The notes: generated by a model not told the origin, from the sequence alone. 64,000 bases of DNA from an uncultured Propionimicrobium sp. (GCA_946221385.1 CAMIGX010000003.1:146682-210681); one strand, 5' to 3'. Shown: positions 28,260 through 37,404, counted from the first letter of the stretch. Numbers and translations are program-made.

Positions 28260-29061
28260 GGGGGACACCGTCTATCGGCTGGCCAAGCGCTTGGGTTTCA
28301 TGGTCGGCAATGAAGTGACGCACACCTCGCTGCGGGTGCCGCGCTATGCCACCGTCAACTTTGACCGAGCTCGCTGCGAACGGGTCTGGCCCTATGGCAA
28401 GCATCTATTCATGCAATTCGACGAGTTCGTCTTGCACACTCACCTGAAGATGGAAGGCTACTGGCGCTACTACCCGGTGGGCAGCCAATCCGATCCCGGG
28501 CACAGCGCCCGCGTCGTGCTGCGTCTGGCTAAGCCCGGGCTCAATCCGGCGACCCGACGCGAGGTCGAAGTCGTCGGCCATTGGCTGGGCGTCGTCGAAG
28601 TATTTCCGGCTGCTGATTTTCAAGCCGAAATGGGCTATCTCGGGCCAGATATTCTCGACCCGGATTTTGACGCGGCCGAAGCTCGCCGTCGGATCGAAGC
28701 CCAGCCGGATCGAGAAATCGGTCGGGCCATCTTGGATCAGCACAATGTCGCAGGCTTAGGCAATGTCTATCGCGTCGAGACTTGCTTTTTGGCCGGTGTG
28801 CATCCAGCCACATTGGTCAAAGACGTCGACGTCGAAAAGCTGCTGCGAATTGCCCGACGGCTGATCTGGGAAAACCGAGACTCAGAATTGCGTGTCACCA
28901 CAGGGGTCAAGATCCCCGGCCAGGATCTTTTCGTCTACGGCCGAAATCACCAGCCATGCCGCCGCTGCGGCGCAGAAATTCACAGCTCGACACTGGGCGG
29001 TGACGACGACCTGGAGCGCATCATCTGGTGGTGTCCGCGCTGCCAAGCCCAGCCAAAATAA
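28252..29061 (+). CDS. nei: Endonuclease VIII / Nei-type DNA glycosylase
   Basis: This 269-residue Fpg/Nei-family glycosylase removes oxidised bases and nicks the strand. It starts PEGDTVYRLAKR after Met: Pro2 is the catalytic nucleophile and Glu3 the acid. The H2TH signature and ending zinc finger, CRRCGAEIHS and CPRCQAQ, are intact, with the conserved arginine in FVYGRNHQPC. The ATG lies inside the last codons of lhr (8-nt overlap), supporting this start. The lhr-nei order is conserved in actinobacteria. Confidence 0.93.
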   Translation: MPEGDTVYRLAKRLGFMVGNEVTHTSLRVPRYATVNFDRARCERVWPYGKHLFMQFDEFVLHTHLKMEGYWRYYPVGSQSDPGHSARVVLRLAKPGLNPATRREVEVVGHWLGVVEVFPAADFQAEMGYLGPDILDPDFDAAEARRRIEAQPDREIGRAILDQHNVAGLGNVYRVETCFLAGVHPATLVKDVDVEKLLRIARRLIWENRDSELRVTTGVKIPGQDLFVYGRNHQPCRRCGAEIHSSTLGGDDDLERIIWWCPRCQAQPK

Positions 29062-29194
29062 CTGAGGCTGCCTCTGGCAGTCCGAAATGTGATCACCTTG
29101 CGCTGGTGCATTATGGCCTTGACTAGGCTAAATGTGTCCTGATTTGGATTAAGGGGACCCTGCTGAAAGTGATGATTCGGGCTTCGCTAAATTT

Positions 29195-30541
29195 ATGCAC
29201 GTGTTTGATTGCGTAATTGTCGGCGCCGGCATCGCTGGGCTTTCTGCCGCTGCCGAGCTGCAAGCTAAAGGCAAGTCGGTGCGCATTCTCGAAGCCCGGG
29301 ACCGCATCGGTGGTCGCATCGAATCGATCAAGGTCGGCGACCAAATGTTCGAGTCAGGCGGACAGTGGGTCGCGCCCGGCCATGACATCATGTTCGAGCT
29401 GATCGATCAGTACGGCTTGGAACTCGTCGAAGACCGCAATCTCGATTTCTTAATTCGCTCGCAGGGCAAAGTCGTCGCCAGCCATCCCGCGATGACTGAC
29501 AATGCGCTATCGCCGTTCGTGGTCGCGGACCTTGGACAGGCGATGCTGCGCTATCGTCGGCTGGTCTCGCGTAATGCGAAGGATCCGGTGTGGGCTGAGG
29601 GCAACGCTGCTTGGTTGGCCCAGCCGGTCGCGAAGTGGGCTGCGACCAATATCCGCAGCATCAAAGCTCAAGAGGTTTTTCTCGATCTGCTGTCGGAGAC
29701 CATCGGCAAGCCACATGCTGATTTGACGCTGGCTGAGGCTCTCAACGAGAGCTTCGCAAATGTCGACTTGGAGACGCTGTACACCGTCACCGGTGCGCTG
29801 GGCCAAAAGCGGATTCGCGGCGGCATGCATCAGTTGACCGACAAGATGGCCGCGGACCTCGGCGACATCATTCAGCTCAACTGCGTGGTCACTAAGGTCA
29901 CCGTCGCCGATCACGTCACCATTGAAAGCGCCGACGGCGAAAGTTTCGAAGCGCGCACAGTCTTGCTGACCTTGCCGCCGTGGCTGGCCCACGCTCTCGA
30001 ATTTGAGCCGCCAATGCCAAGCTGGCGTGATGAGGTCGTCGTCAAGACCTCCCCAGGTAATGCGATCAAGGCCACCGTCAGCTACCCGAAACCTTGGTGG
30101 CGTGACCATGGTTGGAGCGGACATGCCAGCAGCGACGAAGGCCCAGTGCACGTCGTCTTCGACGTCACCGACAATGACGAAGGACCCGGCACCATGATCG
30201 GTTTCTTCGTCGGCGCGGACGCTGCCACCATGAACGGACGCTCGCAGGCGCTGCGGGAACGTAGCTTCATTGACGCGCTAGCCAAGATCTTCGGCGAAGA
30301 AGCCCGCGGCGAACACCACTACAACGACCGGCTGTGGGGCATTGAGCCGTTCAGCGAAGGCTGCCACGGCGCCCACTTCTCGCCTGGCGTGTGGACTCGT
30401 GATGGTTCGCAGCTAGCCAAGCCCGAGGGCCCCATTCACTTCGCTGGCGCCGAATACGCCAACAAGCACAATGGCTACCAGGAAGGCGCGATCCGTTCCG
30501 CGCGAGAAGCCGCTGCCGCGATCATCAAGCAAATCGGCTGA
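29195..30541 (+). CDS. Flavin monoamine oxidase
   Basis: This 448-residue FAD-dependent amine oxidase has the dinucleotide fold VIVGAGIAGLSAAAEL at residues 7-22, LEARDRIGGRIESIK, and the end motif FAGAEYANKHNGYQEGAIRS (residues about 416-435). MAO-type enzymes oxidise primary amines to aldehydes with release of ammonia and hydrogen peroxide. Length and motifs are typical. A TTGACT sequence about 75 nt upstream could be the -35. The next gene converges 15 nt away. Confidence 0.92.
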   Translation: MHVFDCVIVGAGIAGLSAAAELQAKGKSVRILEARDRIGGRIESIKVGDQMFESGGQWVAPGHDIMFELIDQYGLELVEDRNLDFLIRSQGKVVASHPAMTDNALSPFVVADLGQAMLRYRRLVSRNAKDPVWAEGNAAWLAQPVAKWAATNIRSIKAQEVFLDLLSETIGKPHADLTLAEALNESFANVDLETLYTVTGALGQKRIRGGMHQLTDKMAADLGDIIQLNCVVTKVTVADHVTIESADGESFEARTVLLTLPPWLAHALEFEPPMPSWRDEVVVKTSPGNAIKATVSYPKPWWRDHGWSGHASSDEGPVHVVFDVTDNDEGPGTMIGFFVGADAATMNGRSQALRERSFIDALAKIFGEEARGEHHYNDRLWGIEPFSEGCHGAHFSPGVWTRDGSQLAKPEGPIHFAGAEYANKHNGYQEGAIRSAREAAAAIIKQIG

Positions 30542-30556
30542 CGTCAACGCGATTCG

Positions 30557-31519
30557 TCAGCTGCAAGCTGGCCGATCGAATCCGGCGACCTGAGTCGAGA
30601 TGACAGCCGCTAGCGCGTCCAGAGCTGCTTTCGCCGAGCTGTCATCGTGGCTGGCTGACGAGACCGTCAGCGCGACAGCGACTTCAGTGTCGTCGCTTAG
30701 CCACAGCAGACCAGCTTGCCGAAAGACGAGCTGACCAGACTCATTGAGCCCTTGACCATTTTTGACGAAGGCGCCTGGCAACTTGGCTAGCCCAAAGGAT
30801 TCCGCCGGCTCATGCTCGTCGATGAAACTCAAGACCGGTTGCGTGCGTCGATATGCGCAGCTCATTGCGGCCAGCGATTGCGCCTGATCTTCTAGCCGCC
30901 ACGGGGTGGTCAAATATGCCTGATAGCCGCGGGTGCCGGTCTGTGGCACCTGCGTCAGACGATCGTTGTATTCGCGCAATTGCGCGGTCGTCTTCTCGGC
31001 GGCCTGCGCAGGTTCACCTAGGAAGGCCCACATCGCGTCCATCGCGGCGATCGAATCTGCTGTCAACGCGCGGCGAAAGAGATACTCGCGGTCTTCAGGT
31101 TGACGTTCTTGCGCGACGATCGCCAAGGCCATCGGAATCGCGATCGTCTGCCATGCTTCACCGCCGGTGATGGTGCCGGCGGTCAATATCGCCTGCGTCC
31201 TGGTCTGCGGCTTGGCGATCGAGCTGATCGCGACACCGACGGCCAGATCATCGTTGGCTTGGATTTGCCGGATGACATCTTGCAGAGCTGGCTGCAGTGG
31301 CGCTGGATTGTCCGGGGACGGTGTCGCCGCTGGCCGATACAGCGGGCTTTGCGACTCAGTGGGGACCGGGATCGGCGGACGGACCGGCTGCCGATTAGCC
31401 CCATAGATCGTAGTCGCGACGAGCACCGCGATGCCGACGAGCAAGACGACGCCGATCGGGGCGCGCCAAGCCCAGGTCAGCCTACGTCGCCATTTCCCGT
31501 CCTGCCGGCTCGCGGCCAT
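30557..31519 (-). CDS. Membrane-anchored beta-lactamase/transpeptidase-fold-like protein
   Basis: This 320-residue protein starts at ATG 31519 after GACGGGAGCTGCGG. A basic N-terminus precedes one transmembrane helix (APIGVVLLVGIAVLVATTIY), then a Pro/Ser-rich linker (residues about 45-75), so it is type II-anchored or secreted. The outer domain shows a helical stretch EAWQTIAIPMALAIVAQ that resembles the region of the beta-lactamase-fold active site. The SxxK serine is not seen, so catalysis is doubtful. Function unknown. Confidence 0.6.
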   Translation of the reverse strand: MAASRQDGKWRRRLTWAWRAPIGVVLLVGIAVLVATTIYGANRQPVRPPIPVPTESQSPLYRPAATPSPDNPAPLQPALQDVIRQIQANDDLAVGVAISSIAKPQTRTQAILTAGTITGGEAWQTIAIPMALAIVAQERQPEDREYLFRRALTADSIAAMDAMWAFLGEPAQAAEKTTAQLREYNDRLTQVPQTGTRGYQAYLTTPWRLEDQAQSLAAMSCAYRRTQPVLSFIDEHEPAESFGLAKLPGAFVKNGQGLNESGQLVFRQAGLLWLSDDTEVAVALTVSSASHDDSSAKAALDALAAVISTQVAGFDRPACS

Positions 31520-31659
31520 CCGCAGCTCCCGTCAATAATCTGCTGCGAAAATCGGCTCGCGATCAAGACGCGCACCTTCGCCAGCGCCAGCGTCCAGCGT
31601 CTTATGGCGCTGGGCAATTAGAGTAAATGCTCAGACCAGGTTATCCCGAAAGGCATCAG

Positions 31660-32649
31660 ATGTATTGTGCCCGCTGTGGCACGCCGTTGGAGGCGAGCGA
31701 ACGGACCTGCGCGCACTGCGGCGCTGACCTGACCGCTGTCGGCGGCATCAGATTGACCGACCCACGCGCCTCGGCGGCCCCATTCGCTGGCGACTCAGCC
31801 GCAACTGCCTCAAGCGAGGACGCCAACCAGGCGCCGAGCCGCAATCCAGCCGAGCCCGAAACCCGTGACGAATACGCAGACTATGACGCGCCAGTCGATC
31901 CGTGGTCGATCGGACAGTCTGGCGCGGCAGCGGCTCGCGACGACGCCCAAACCGCCACCGGCGAAGATCGCCCAGCCGATCAAGAATCAGCTGGCGAGGC
32001 TGACACGATCGGTGGTGTCCCAGTGGTCGGCGGCTCGACTCAGCACGTCCCTAGCCAGCCCCGGCCGGCAGCAAAGCCGCAAACAATGACGGCAGATGAC
32101 AGCCCAGCGAAGACTGACGCCGAAGCCCGCAATGCGCAATGGGCACGCATGCTCGGCGTCGACATGGCTAAACCTGCTGGGCGGACGACCATCGCATTGC
32201 TGGTCTTGCTGGTAGCGCTCGTCGCGATGATGTTGCTGATGGCGAGCTTCATGAACCTCGACCGCATCCTATTTGGCAAGCCAGCTGCGCCAGCGTCTAC
32301 GGTCTACGTCACTGCCACGCCTAGCCCGGAGCCTGCTGAGAGCAGCGAGCCAGCCCCCGCGCCGTCCACCGCCGCGAGCACCCCGCCCCCGATCACGGTG
32401 CCGAAGACACCCGCCTTAGGGCCTGACGCGAAGTCTTGCCAGGCTGGGGTCTGGGCTACGCAGCAGACGTCGTGCGAATTCGCCAATGCGGTCGCGGCCA
32501 GCATCGACACGAAGATGAGCGGCACGGCCCAATATGTCGTGCACAGCCCGGTGACCAGGCGCGACTACACCGTCGAATGCACCGCCGCCGAGGGCATCAC
32601 CTGCGTCGGCATCGACGCCAATGGTGTCAAGATCTGGATCGCCGCCTAG
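31660..32649 (+). CDS. Zinc-ribbon membrane protein with extracytoplasmic C-terminal domain
   Basis: This 329-residue protein begins MYCARCGTPLEASERTCAHCG, a four-cysteine zinc ribbon typical of zinc-ribbon domain proteins. A long acidic, low-complexity linker is followed by one transmembrane helix (TTIALLVLLVALVAMMLLMA). A Pro/Ser/Thr-rich stalk and a small C-terminal domain with three cysteines (CQAGVW, TSCEFANA and VECTAAEG) come next. I chose ATG 31660, which places the zinc ribbon at the N-terminus and has GAAAGG upstream; ATG 31627 would add 11 residues. Function unknown. Confidence 0.7.
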   Translation: MYCARCGTPLEASERTCAHCGADLTAVGGIRLTDPRASAAPFAGDSAATASSEDANQAPSRNPAEPETRDEYADYDAPVDPWSIGQSGAAAARDDAQTATGEDRPADQESAGEADTIGGVPVVGGSTQHVPSQPRPAAKPQTMTADDSPAKTDAEARNAQWARMLGVDMAKPAGRTTIALLVLLVALVAMMLLMASFMNLDRILFGKPAAPASTVYVTATPSPEPAESSEPAPAPSTAASTPPPITVPKTPALGPDAKSCQAGVWATQQTSCEFANAVAASIDTKMSGTAQYVVHSPVTRRDYTVECTAAEGITCVGIDANGVKIWIAA

Positions 32650-32672
32650 GTACGGGCACAAGGTCTAGCGGC

Positions 32673-33173
32673 TCAGATCCGTCCGCTTGGGCGATTGACG
32701 TCAACCAATTCGACGCTGGCCTGTTCGCCCAACTGCTGCCAACTGCCGTCGACTCGAAACTCAGTCAACGTCGACGTCGGATATGAACAGCGCAATTGAT
32801 CCGCCGCGCCCGGCTGGCTCGGCCAAGCCAATCGCGCGCCCAGCTGCGGAATCGTCGGCGAGTGGCCGATGACCAATAGCACGTCCACCTCGTCGGGAAT
32901 CTCCTGAATGCGTTGCAGATAGTCCTCGACATCTCCGACGTACAACGCGTCCATGAACTCAGCGTGCACATCGCCCAACTCGAGGCCCTCGAGGGTCTGG
33001 CGCGTGCGCACCGCTGAGGAAGACAAGACATGTTGCACCCCGCGCGCCTGCAGCTCCTGACCGACCTGACGGGTCTGCTGAATGCCCTCGATGGTCAGCT
33101 CACGAGCCTCATCGCCCGCTGGATTGTCGGGCTCGGTCTTCGCGTGCCGCAACAAAAATAATGTCTTGGTCAT
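32673..33173 (-). CDS. sixA: Phosphohistidine phosphatase SixA-like protein
   Basis: This 166-residue histidine phosphatase has the catalytic LLRHAKTEPDN near residues 7-17 (the RHxK/RHG motif), the second histidine in VLLVIGHSPTIPQLG, and arginines in SSAVRTRQTLE. It should remove phosphate from phosphohistidine or a small phosphoester. Start ATG 33173 follows TGGAGAGC. It converges with the zinc-ribbon gene 23 bp away. Confidence 0.85.
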   Translation of the reverse strand: MTKTLFLLRHAKTEPDNPAGDEARELTIEGIQQTRQVGQELQARGVQHVLSSSAVRTRQTLEGLELGDVHAEFMDALYVGDVEDYLQRIQEIPDEVDVLLVIGHSPTIPQLGARLAWPSQPGAADQLRCSYPTSTLTEFRVDGSWQQLGEQASVELVDVNRPSGRI

Positions 33174-33231
33174 GCTCTCCAGCTTGACATATTGACCCGA
33201 GCTGGCCGGGCGTGCGGGACTTTTTGGGTCG

Positions 33232-34257
33232 TCAGGCTTTGCTGGCGACCACTAAATCTCGCACGATTGACGAATCCACACGGTGTTCAAAGTCTCGCCA
33301 CGGACCTTCGTCACGCGCTTCTAAGCCCGACGCCCGCAGTATTTCGACGAGCCGTTCACGCGGCAGCCCGAGGATATTCCAGGCGATGCCCAACGCTCCG
33401 CCAGGGCGCAATTGCGTCGCCCAGACGGGGATCGCGGCAGCCAGCAGTTCTTCTGGAGATCGGCTGCGCTTGGCTGACTGCGGAGCCCCCGAGCGGTTGT
33501 TGGCCGTCTTGTGCGGATTCGGACGGTGCGTCGTCGAGCCATGCACGACGCCGTAGGGCGCATCAGTGACGATGATGTCAAACTGCTTCTTGCCGAAGAG
33601 TTTTGCTGAGTCAAGCGTGTCGCCGGTGAACACCGTCATCTCCAATTTCCGCTCCGGCAGCCGAACATTGACATCTAGGCGGCGGCCGAGGCTGCGGCCC
33701 TCTCTGCGGACAGGGGAGTTCGTCGCATCATGCTTATAGCGGCCGCGACGCAAATAGGTCTTGATGAAAGCTTCCAGCGCTTCGACTGAACGCTGCTCAG
33801 TTTCCACGCCATAGCCGTTATGCCCTAATTGCCAGGCGCTCAATAGCGTCGTACCGCGCCCCGCCATCGGATCAAGCACATCTAGTTGGCCGTCCCCGGC
33901 GCTCTGGCTGAGCGTCAAGGTCAACAGCAATCGAGTGAACGCTTCGTTGGTCTTGCCTTGATATTTGGGGATCGTTACCAGATCGTCGGGGAAGAAATCG
34001 CTGTCGCCGACCCCGACGGGAGCCAACAACTCATCGACCCGACGAAACAGCAGCAGGCCCGTCGATGGCATCACAAATCGCTCAACGCCTTTCGGCTCGG
34101 CACGAAATTCGACGGCAGGGACGCCAGCTAACTGGCTTGGCCGAACGTCTCGGGCCGCTGGCATCGTCAAGCTCAACTCGGCAGCCGCCAATTTCGGCGT
34201 CGCCTGGGCGTAGACCCGATTAGCTGACGGGGCTTGCACCAAGACGTAACTTTCCAC
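33232..34257 (-). CDS. TRM11-like SAM-dependent methyltransferase
   Basis: This 341-residue protein has motif I LDPMAGRGTTLLSAW and motif IV IVTDAPYGVVHGS, the DAPYG version of DPPY found in the TRM11/RNA guanine-N2 methyltransferase-like family. The N-terminal half (about residues 1-110) may be a THUMP-like or related substrate domain. A GTG at 34257 gives the N-terminus ESYVLVQAP after the initiator. An in-frame ATG at 34326 would add 23 residues and leaves less room for the upstream promoter. The RNA or DNA target is unknown. It is divergent from the iron operon. Confidence 0.75.
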   Translation of the reverse strand: MESYVLVQAPSANRVYAQATPKLAAAELSLTMPAARDVRPSQLAGVPAVEFRAEPKGVERFVMPSTGLLLFRRVDELLAPVGVGDSDFFPDDLVTIPKYQGKTNEAFTRLLLTLTLSQSAGDGQLDVLDPMAGRGTTLLSAWQLGHNGYGVETEQRSVEALEAFIKTYLRRGRYKHDATNSPVRREGRSLGRRLDVNVRLPERKLEMTVFTGDTLDSAKLFGKKQFDIIVTDAPYGVVHGSTTHRPNPHKTANNRSGAPQSAKRSRSPEELLAAAIPVWATQLRPGGALGIAWNILGLPRERLVEILRASGLEARDEGPWRDFEHRVDSSIVRDLVVASKA

Positions 34258-34452
34258 CCGCCTATTGTTGCCTATCGGCTGATGGCGTTCGTCAGACCGC
34301 GATCCGATGCCAGCTTCCCTGAGCATCTCGAATCAGCTCTCAAGGCAACTCGCACCGGGGTATGAAACCTGCGTGAATCATGAAATCCCTAGTCACGACG
34401 GAAATGCAGAGTGCTGAAATGTGTTAACTGGACCCCGCTTAGGCAAACCTGA

Positions 34453-34471
34453 TTAGGCATGGCTAATCTTA
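34453..34471 (+). promoter_or_regulatory. DtxR/IdeR iron box overlapping the feoA -10 region
   Basis: TTAGGCATGGCTAATCTTA matches 14 of 19 positions of the DtxR/IdeR consensus (TTAGGTTAGSCTAACCTAA). The core GATTAG (34452) and CTAATC (34463-34468) form an inverted repeat. It overlaps the candidate -10 hexamer TAATCT (34464-34469) and lies 5 nt before the feoA ATG. A second half-site, TTAGGCAAACCT, sits just upstream. Iron-bound repressor there would block transcription. Confidence 0.7.
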
Positions 34472-34475
34472 TCCC

Positions 34476-34790
34476 ATGCATAACTTGCCCCAAGCCCTGC
34501 GCGAACGCGGCGTCGCCTTCGACGTCAACAAGATCGAGCTCGATCCCGAGCTGGAGAGCTGTTCGATGGCCGAGCTGCCGATCGGCGCTAGCGCGCGCGT
34601 CAGTGGACTCATTGGGGTGGCTGACTTCGTCAACCGTCGGCTCTTCGATCTGGGTTTCCATGAGGGGGCGCACGTCGAATATCTGCGCCACGCGCCGGTC
34701 GGCGATCCACTGATTTTCCGCGTCAACGGGGCGGAGCTCGTCTTGCGACGCGCCGAAGCTAAGCGCATTCTCGTGGTGATCGACCGATGA
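34476..34790 (+). CDS. feoA: FeoA domain protein (ferrous iron transport)
   Basis: This 104-residue small SH3-like FeoA accessory protein carries the motif RRLFDLGFHEGAHVEYL and GDPLIFRVNGAELVLRR, with the C-terminal strand RILVV. FeoA regulates or stabilises the FeoB transporter. The N-terminal ~30 residues exceed the typical 75-80-residue family length; ATG 34563 with a GGAG site upstream is the alternative start. TAATCT lies 6 nt before ATG 34476, so a leaderless message is likely. The stop overlaps the feoB start (4 nt). Confidence 0.9.
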   Translation: MHNLPQALRERGVAFDVNKIELDPELESCSMAELPIGASARVSGLIGVADFVNRRLFDLGFHEGAHVEYLRHAPVGDPLIFRVNGAELVLRRAEAKRILVVIDR

Positions 34791-36721
34791 GCGCTGACCA
34801 CTGTGGCGGTGCGACGGCGCTGGTGGACGCCCCCGCCGGCACGACTAAATTCGCGCTCGTCGGTAATCCCAACACCGGTAAGTCGACGCTATTCAATGCG
34901 TTGACGGGGCTGCGTACCAAGGTCGCGAACTATCCAGGCGTCACCGTCTCGCGCTATCTGGGCACCGTCGACTTGGGCGACGGGCAGAAGGCGGTCATCG
35001 AAGACCTCCCCGGCACCTATTCGCTGGACGCGATCAGCCCCGACGAGCAGATCGTCACCGACGTGCTCACCAAGGATTCCGACACTCCCGACGCGCTGCT
35101 GGTCATTGCCGAAGCCACAAATCTGCAGCTTTCACTGAACCTGCTCGCTCAAGCCCTGCAGACCGAGCTGCCAGCGATGGTCGTGCTGACCTTCGGCGAC
35201 GAATTGGCCCGCCGCAGCGGATCGATCGACATGCCCGCGCTGTCTGCGGCGCTCGGCGTGCCGGTGGTCGCCGTCAACGCTGGCAACCGCAACCAATTGA
35301 TGGATCTGCGCGCCCTGATGCGCGACTACGAAAACTGGTCCAAGCCGACGGTGGCGCCGCCCACTGACCCGACCAAGCTACCCGCGTGGATCGATTCGGT
35401 GCTGAGCGCTGCGTCCTACAAGTCGCCGCAGATCGATGAACGCTCGCGCAAGATCGACGACGTGCTGCTACACCCGGTCTGGGGCAGCGTCATCTTCTTC
35501 GCCGTCATGTTCTTGTTCTTCCAGATGATCTTCACTGTCGCGCAGCCTTTCCAAGGCTGGATCGAAGACGGCTTCGCCTGGCTGAGCGAACAGGTGAGCG
35601 CGAATGTCGAAATCCCCTGGTTGGCCAGTTTCTTAGCTGACGGCCTGATCGGCGGTGTCGGCGGCGTGCTGGTATTCGTGCCGCAAATCGCCTTGCTGTT
35701 CTTGATGATCGCGATCTTAGAGTCGACTGGCTACATGTCGCGGGCGGCGTTCTTGATGGACCGCGTCATGGGCACTGTCGGGCTCGAGGGCCGCGCGTTC
35801 GTCTCGATGCTGTCGGGCATGGCCTGCGCGATTCCGGCGATCATGTCGACGCGCTCCCTGCCGTCAGCGCGCGACCGACTGACCACGATCATGACGGTGC
35901 CGTTGATGACCTGCTCGGCTCGACTGCCGGTCTATGTGCTGCTGGTCGGCATGCTGGTGCCTGACGAAATCTTCGGACTGCAGGGTGTCGTCATGTTCGG
36001 GCTCTATCTGTTCGGTGCTTTCTTGACGATGACGGCGGCATGGGTGTCGAAGAAATTCTTCGGCGGTCGCGGGCCAGCGTTGCCCTTCTTCATGGAGATG
36101 CCGAGCTATCAGCCGCCGCAATGGCGCAGCGTCGGTACCGCTGTGTGGGATTCGGTCAAGATGTTCTTGACCAAGGTTGGACGCATCATCTTGATCTTGA
36201 CGATCGCCTTGTGGGCGCTGGTCAGCCTGCCGTCCTATAGCGATGAGCAGCTGGCCGCAGCCGGCGTCGATCTGGAAGATTCCGCGGCCGTCGCTACCTA
36301 TCAGATCGACAATTCGGCTGCCGCAGCCGTAGCAAAGACGGTGCAGCCGGTCTTCGCGCCGCTGGGCTATGACTGGCGGATCACCGCCAGCGTGCTGTCC
36401 TCATTGGGCGCTCGTGAGGTGTTCGTCTCGACGCTGGGCATGTTGGCCTCGGCTGAAGACCCCGAGGAGCCCAGAGCTGAAATGAGCGAGATGGTCTGGT
36501 TGGACGGCGAGAAGGCAGGCGAGCCGCTGTTCACTCCTGACGTGATCGTCTCGCTGCTGTTGTTCTTCGCGATCGCCTTGCAGTGCACTTCGACGCTAGC
36601 GGTCATGAGACGTGAGACGGGCACCTGGAAATGGCCGCTGATCGCGTTCGGTTACATGGGCGCGCTCGCTTGGTTGACGGCCTTCCTAGGAAGGATGATT
36701 ACCCTTGCCATCATCGGTTGA
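34787..36721 (+). CDS. feoB: Ferrous iron transporter FeoB
   Basis: This 644-residue protein has an N-terminal GTPase (G1 GNPNTGKSTLFNALTG, G2/G3 VSRYLGTVDLG and IEDLPGTYSL) and a membrane domain with about eight to ten helices. The domain includes GATE-type motifs (SGMACAIPAIMSTR, MTCSARLPVYVLLVG) and LSSLGAREVFVSTLG. The G4 base-specificity motif is not canonical (LTFGDE replaces N/TKxD), which may change nucleotide use. Iron is taken up as Fe2+ under low iron. Operon with feoA and the NifU-domain gene. Confidence 0.95.
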   Translation: MSADHCGGATALVDAPAGTTKFALVGNPNTGKSTLFNALTGLRTKVANYPGVTVSRYLGTVDLGDGQKAVIEDLPGTYSLDAISPDEQIVTDVLTKDSDTPDALLVIAEATNLQLSLNLLAQALQTELPAMVVLTFGDELARRSGSIDMPALSAALGVPVVAVNAGNRNQLMDLRALMRDYENWSKPTVAPPTDPTKLPAWIDSVLSAASYKSPQIDERSRKIDDVLLHPVWGSVIFFAVMFLFFQMIFTVAQPFQGWIEDGFAWLSEQVSANVEIPWLASFLADGLIGGVGGVLVFVPQIALLFLMIAILESTGYMSRAAFLMDRVMGTVGLEGRAFVSMLSGMACAIPAIMSTRSLPSARDRLTTIMTVPLMTCSARLPVYVLLVGMLVPDEIFGLQGVVMFGLYLFGAFLTMTAAWVSKKFFGGRGPALPFFMEMPSYQPPQWRSVGTAVWDSVKMFLTKVGRIILILTIALWALVSLPSYSDEQLAAAGVDLEDSAAVATYQIDNSAAAAVAKTVQPVFAPLGYDWRITASVLSSLGAREVFVSTLGMLASAEDPEEPRAEMSEMVWLDGEKAGEPLFTPDVIVSLLLFFAIALQCTSTLAVMRRETGTWKWPLIAFGYMGALAWLTAFLGRMITLAIIG

Positions 36722-36722
36722 T

Positions 36723-37325
36723 ATGACAGCTACTCGTGCGCTCGGTTTCGCCACGCCGATCAGCGCACCGACGACGCACGTCGTCAGCGACGAGATGCAC
36801 GCCCACACCTGCGATGGGGTGCGCTGGGCAGTCGTCGGCGAGCAATTGCCGGTCGGCATCCTGCGTGGCGCCGACTGTGAACTCGGCGACTGGCTGGCTG
36901 ACGGCCGCTTGACGCTGATCTTGGTCGAAGCAGCCGGTCTAATGGTGTGGCCAGGGCCCTCGGCGCCCGCTGATTGGGCCCGTCAAGTTCAGACGCTGCT
37001 GGCTGACGCATTGCCAAATTCTGGACACTGGCACATCGAGCCAGCAGAACACACTTTGTTGACGGTGCTAACAGTCGACGTCATCAGAGGCGAGCTGGCG
37101 CCGTTGATCACCGGTCACGGTGGTGAAGTGCGCGTCAAACGCATCGAAGGCAGGCGCGTCGACGTCGAGCTCGGCGGACATTGCGCTGACTGCACGCTGG
37201 CCGATTTGACCTTGAACGCGCGGCTGCGCGGTGCAGTGGCGCGGCGCTTTGGTGCTGACGTCGAAATCAATGACGTGACCGATCGCCGCCGACGTCAACT
37301 GAACTGGTTGAAATTCCCGCGCTGA
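36723..37325 (+). CDS. NifU C-terminal-domain protein linked to FeoB
   Basis: This 200-residue protein starts at ATG 36723, 1 nt after the feoB stop. The C-terminal ~80 residues form a NifU-like iron-sulfur scaffold domain with GGHCADCTLADLTL (CxxC near residues 158-161), and the N-terminal part is a separate unrecognised domain. It may bind iron or Fe-S clusters supplied by FeoB, but only the neighbourhood says so. A typical FeoC is absent, and this gene occupies its position. The strong terminator at 37375 closes the operon. Confidence 0.8.
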   Translation: MTATRALGFATPISAPTTHVVSDEMHAHTCDGVRWAVVGEQLPVGILRGADCELGDWLADGRLTLILVEAAGLMVWPGPSAPADWARQVQTLLADALPNSGHWHIEPAEHTLLTVLTVDVIRGELAPLITGHGGEVRVKRIEGRRVDVELGGHCADCTLADLTLNARLRGAVARRFGADVEINDVTDRRRRQLNWLKFPR

Positions 37326-37374
37326 AGCTGTGATGCAGCTGATTAGAAGAATCACAGACTGATCAGAAAATGAG

Positions 37375-37404
37375 AATCGGGCGAGCCTGAACTCGCCCGA
37401 TTTT
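37375..37404 (+). terminator. Rho-independent terminator of the feo operon
   Basis: An 11-bp perfect stem, AATCGGGCGAG and CTCGCCCGATT, with a 6-nt loop (CCTGAA) ends in TTTT. It lies 50 bp after the NifU-domain gene and could also serve the convergent ppa gene. Confidence 0.9.
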
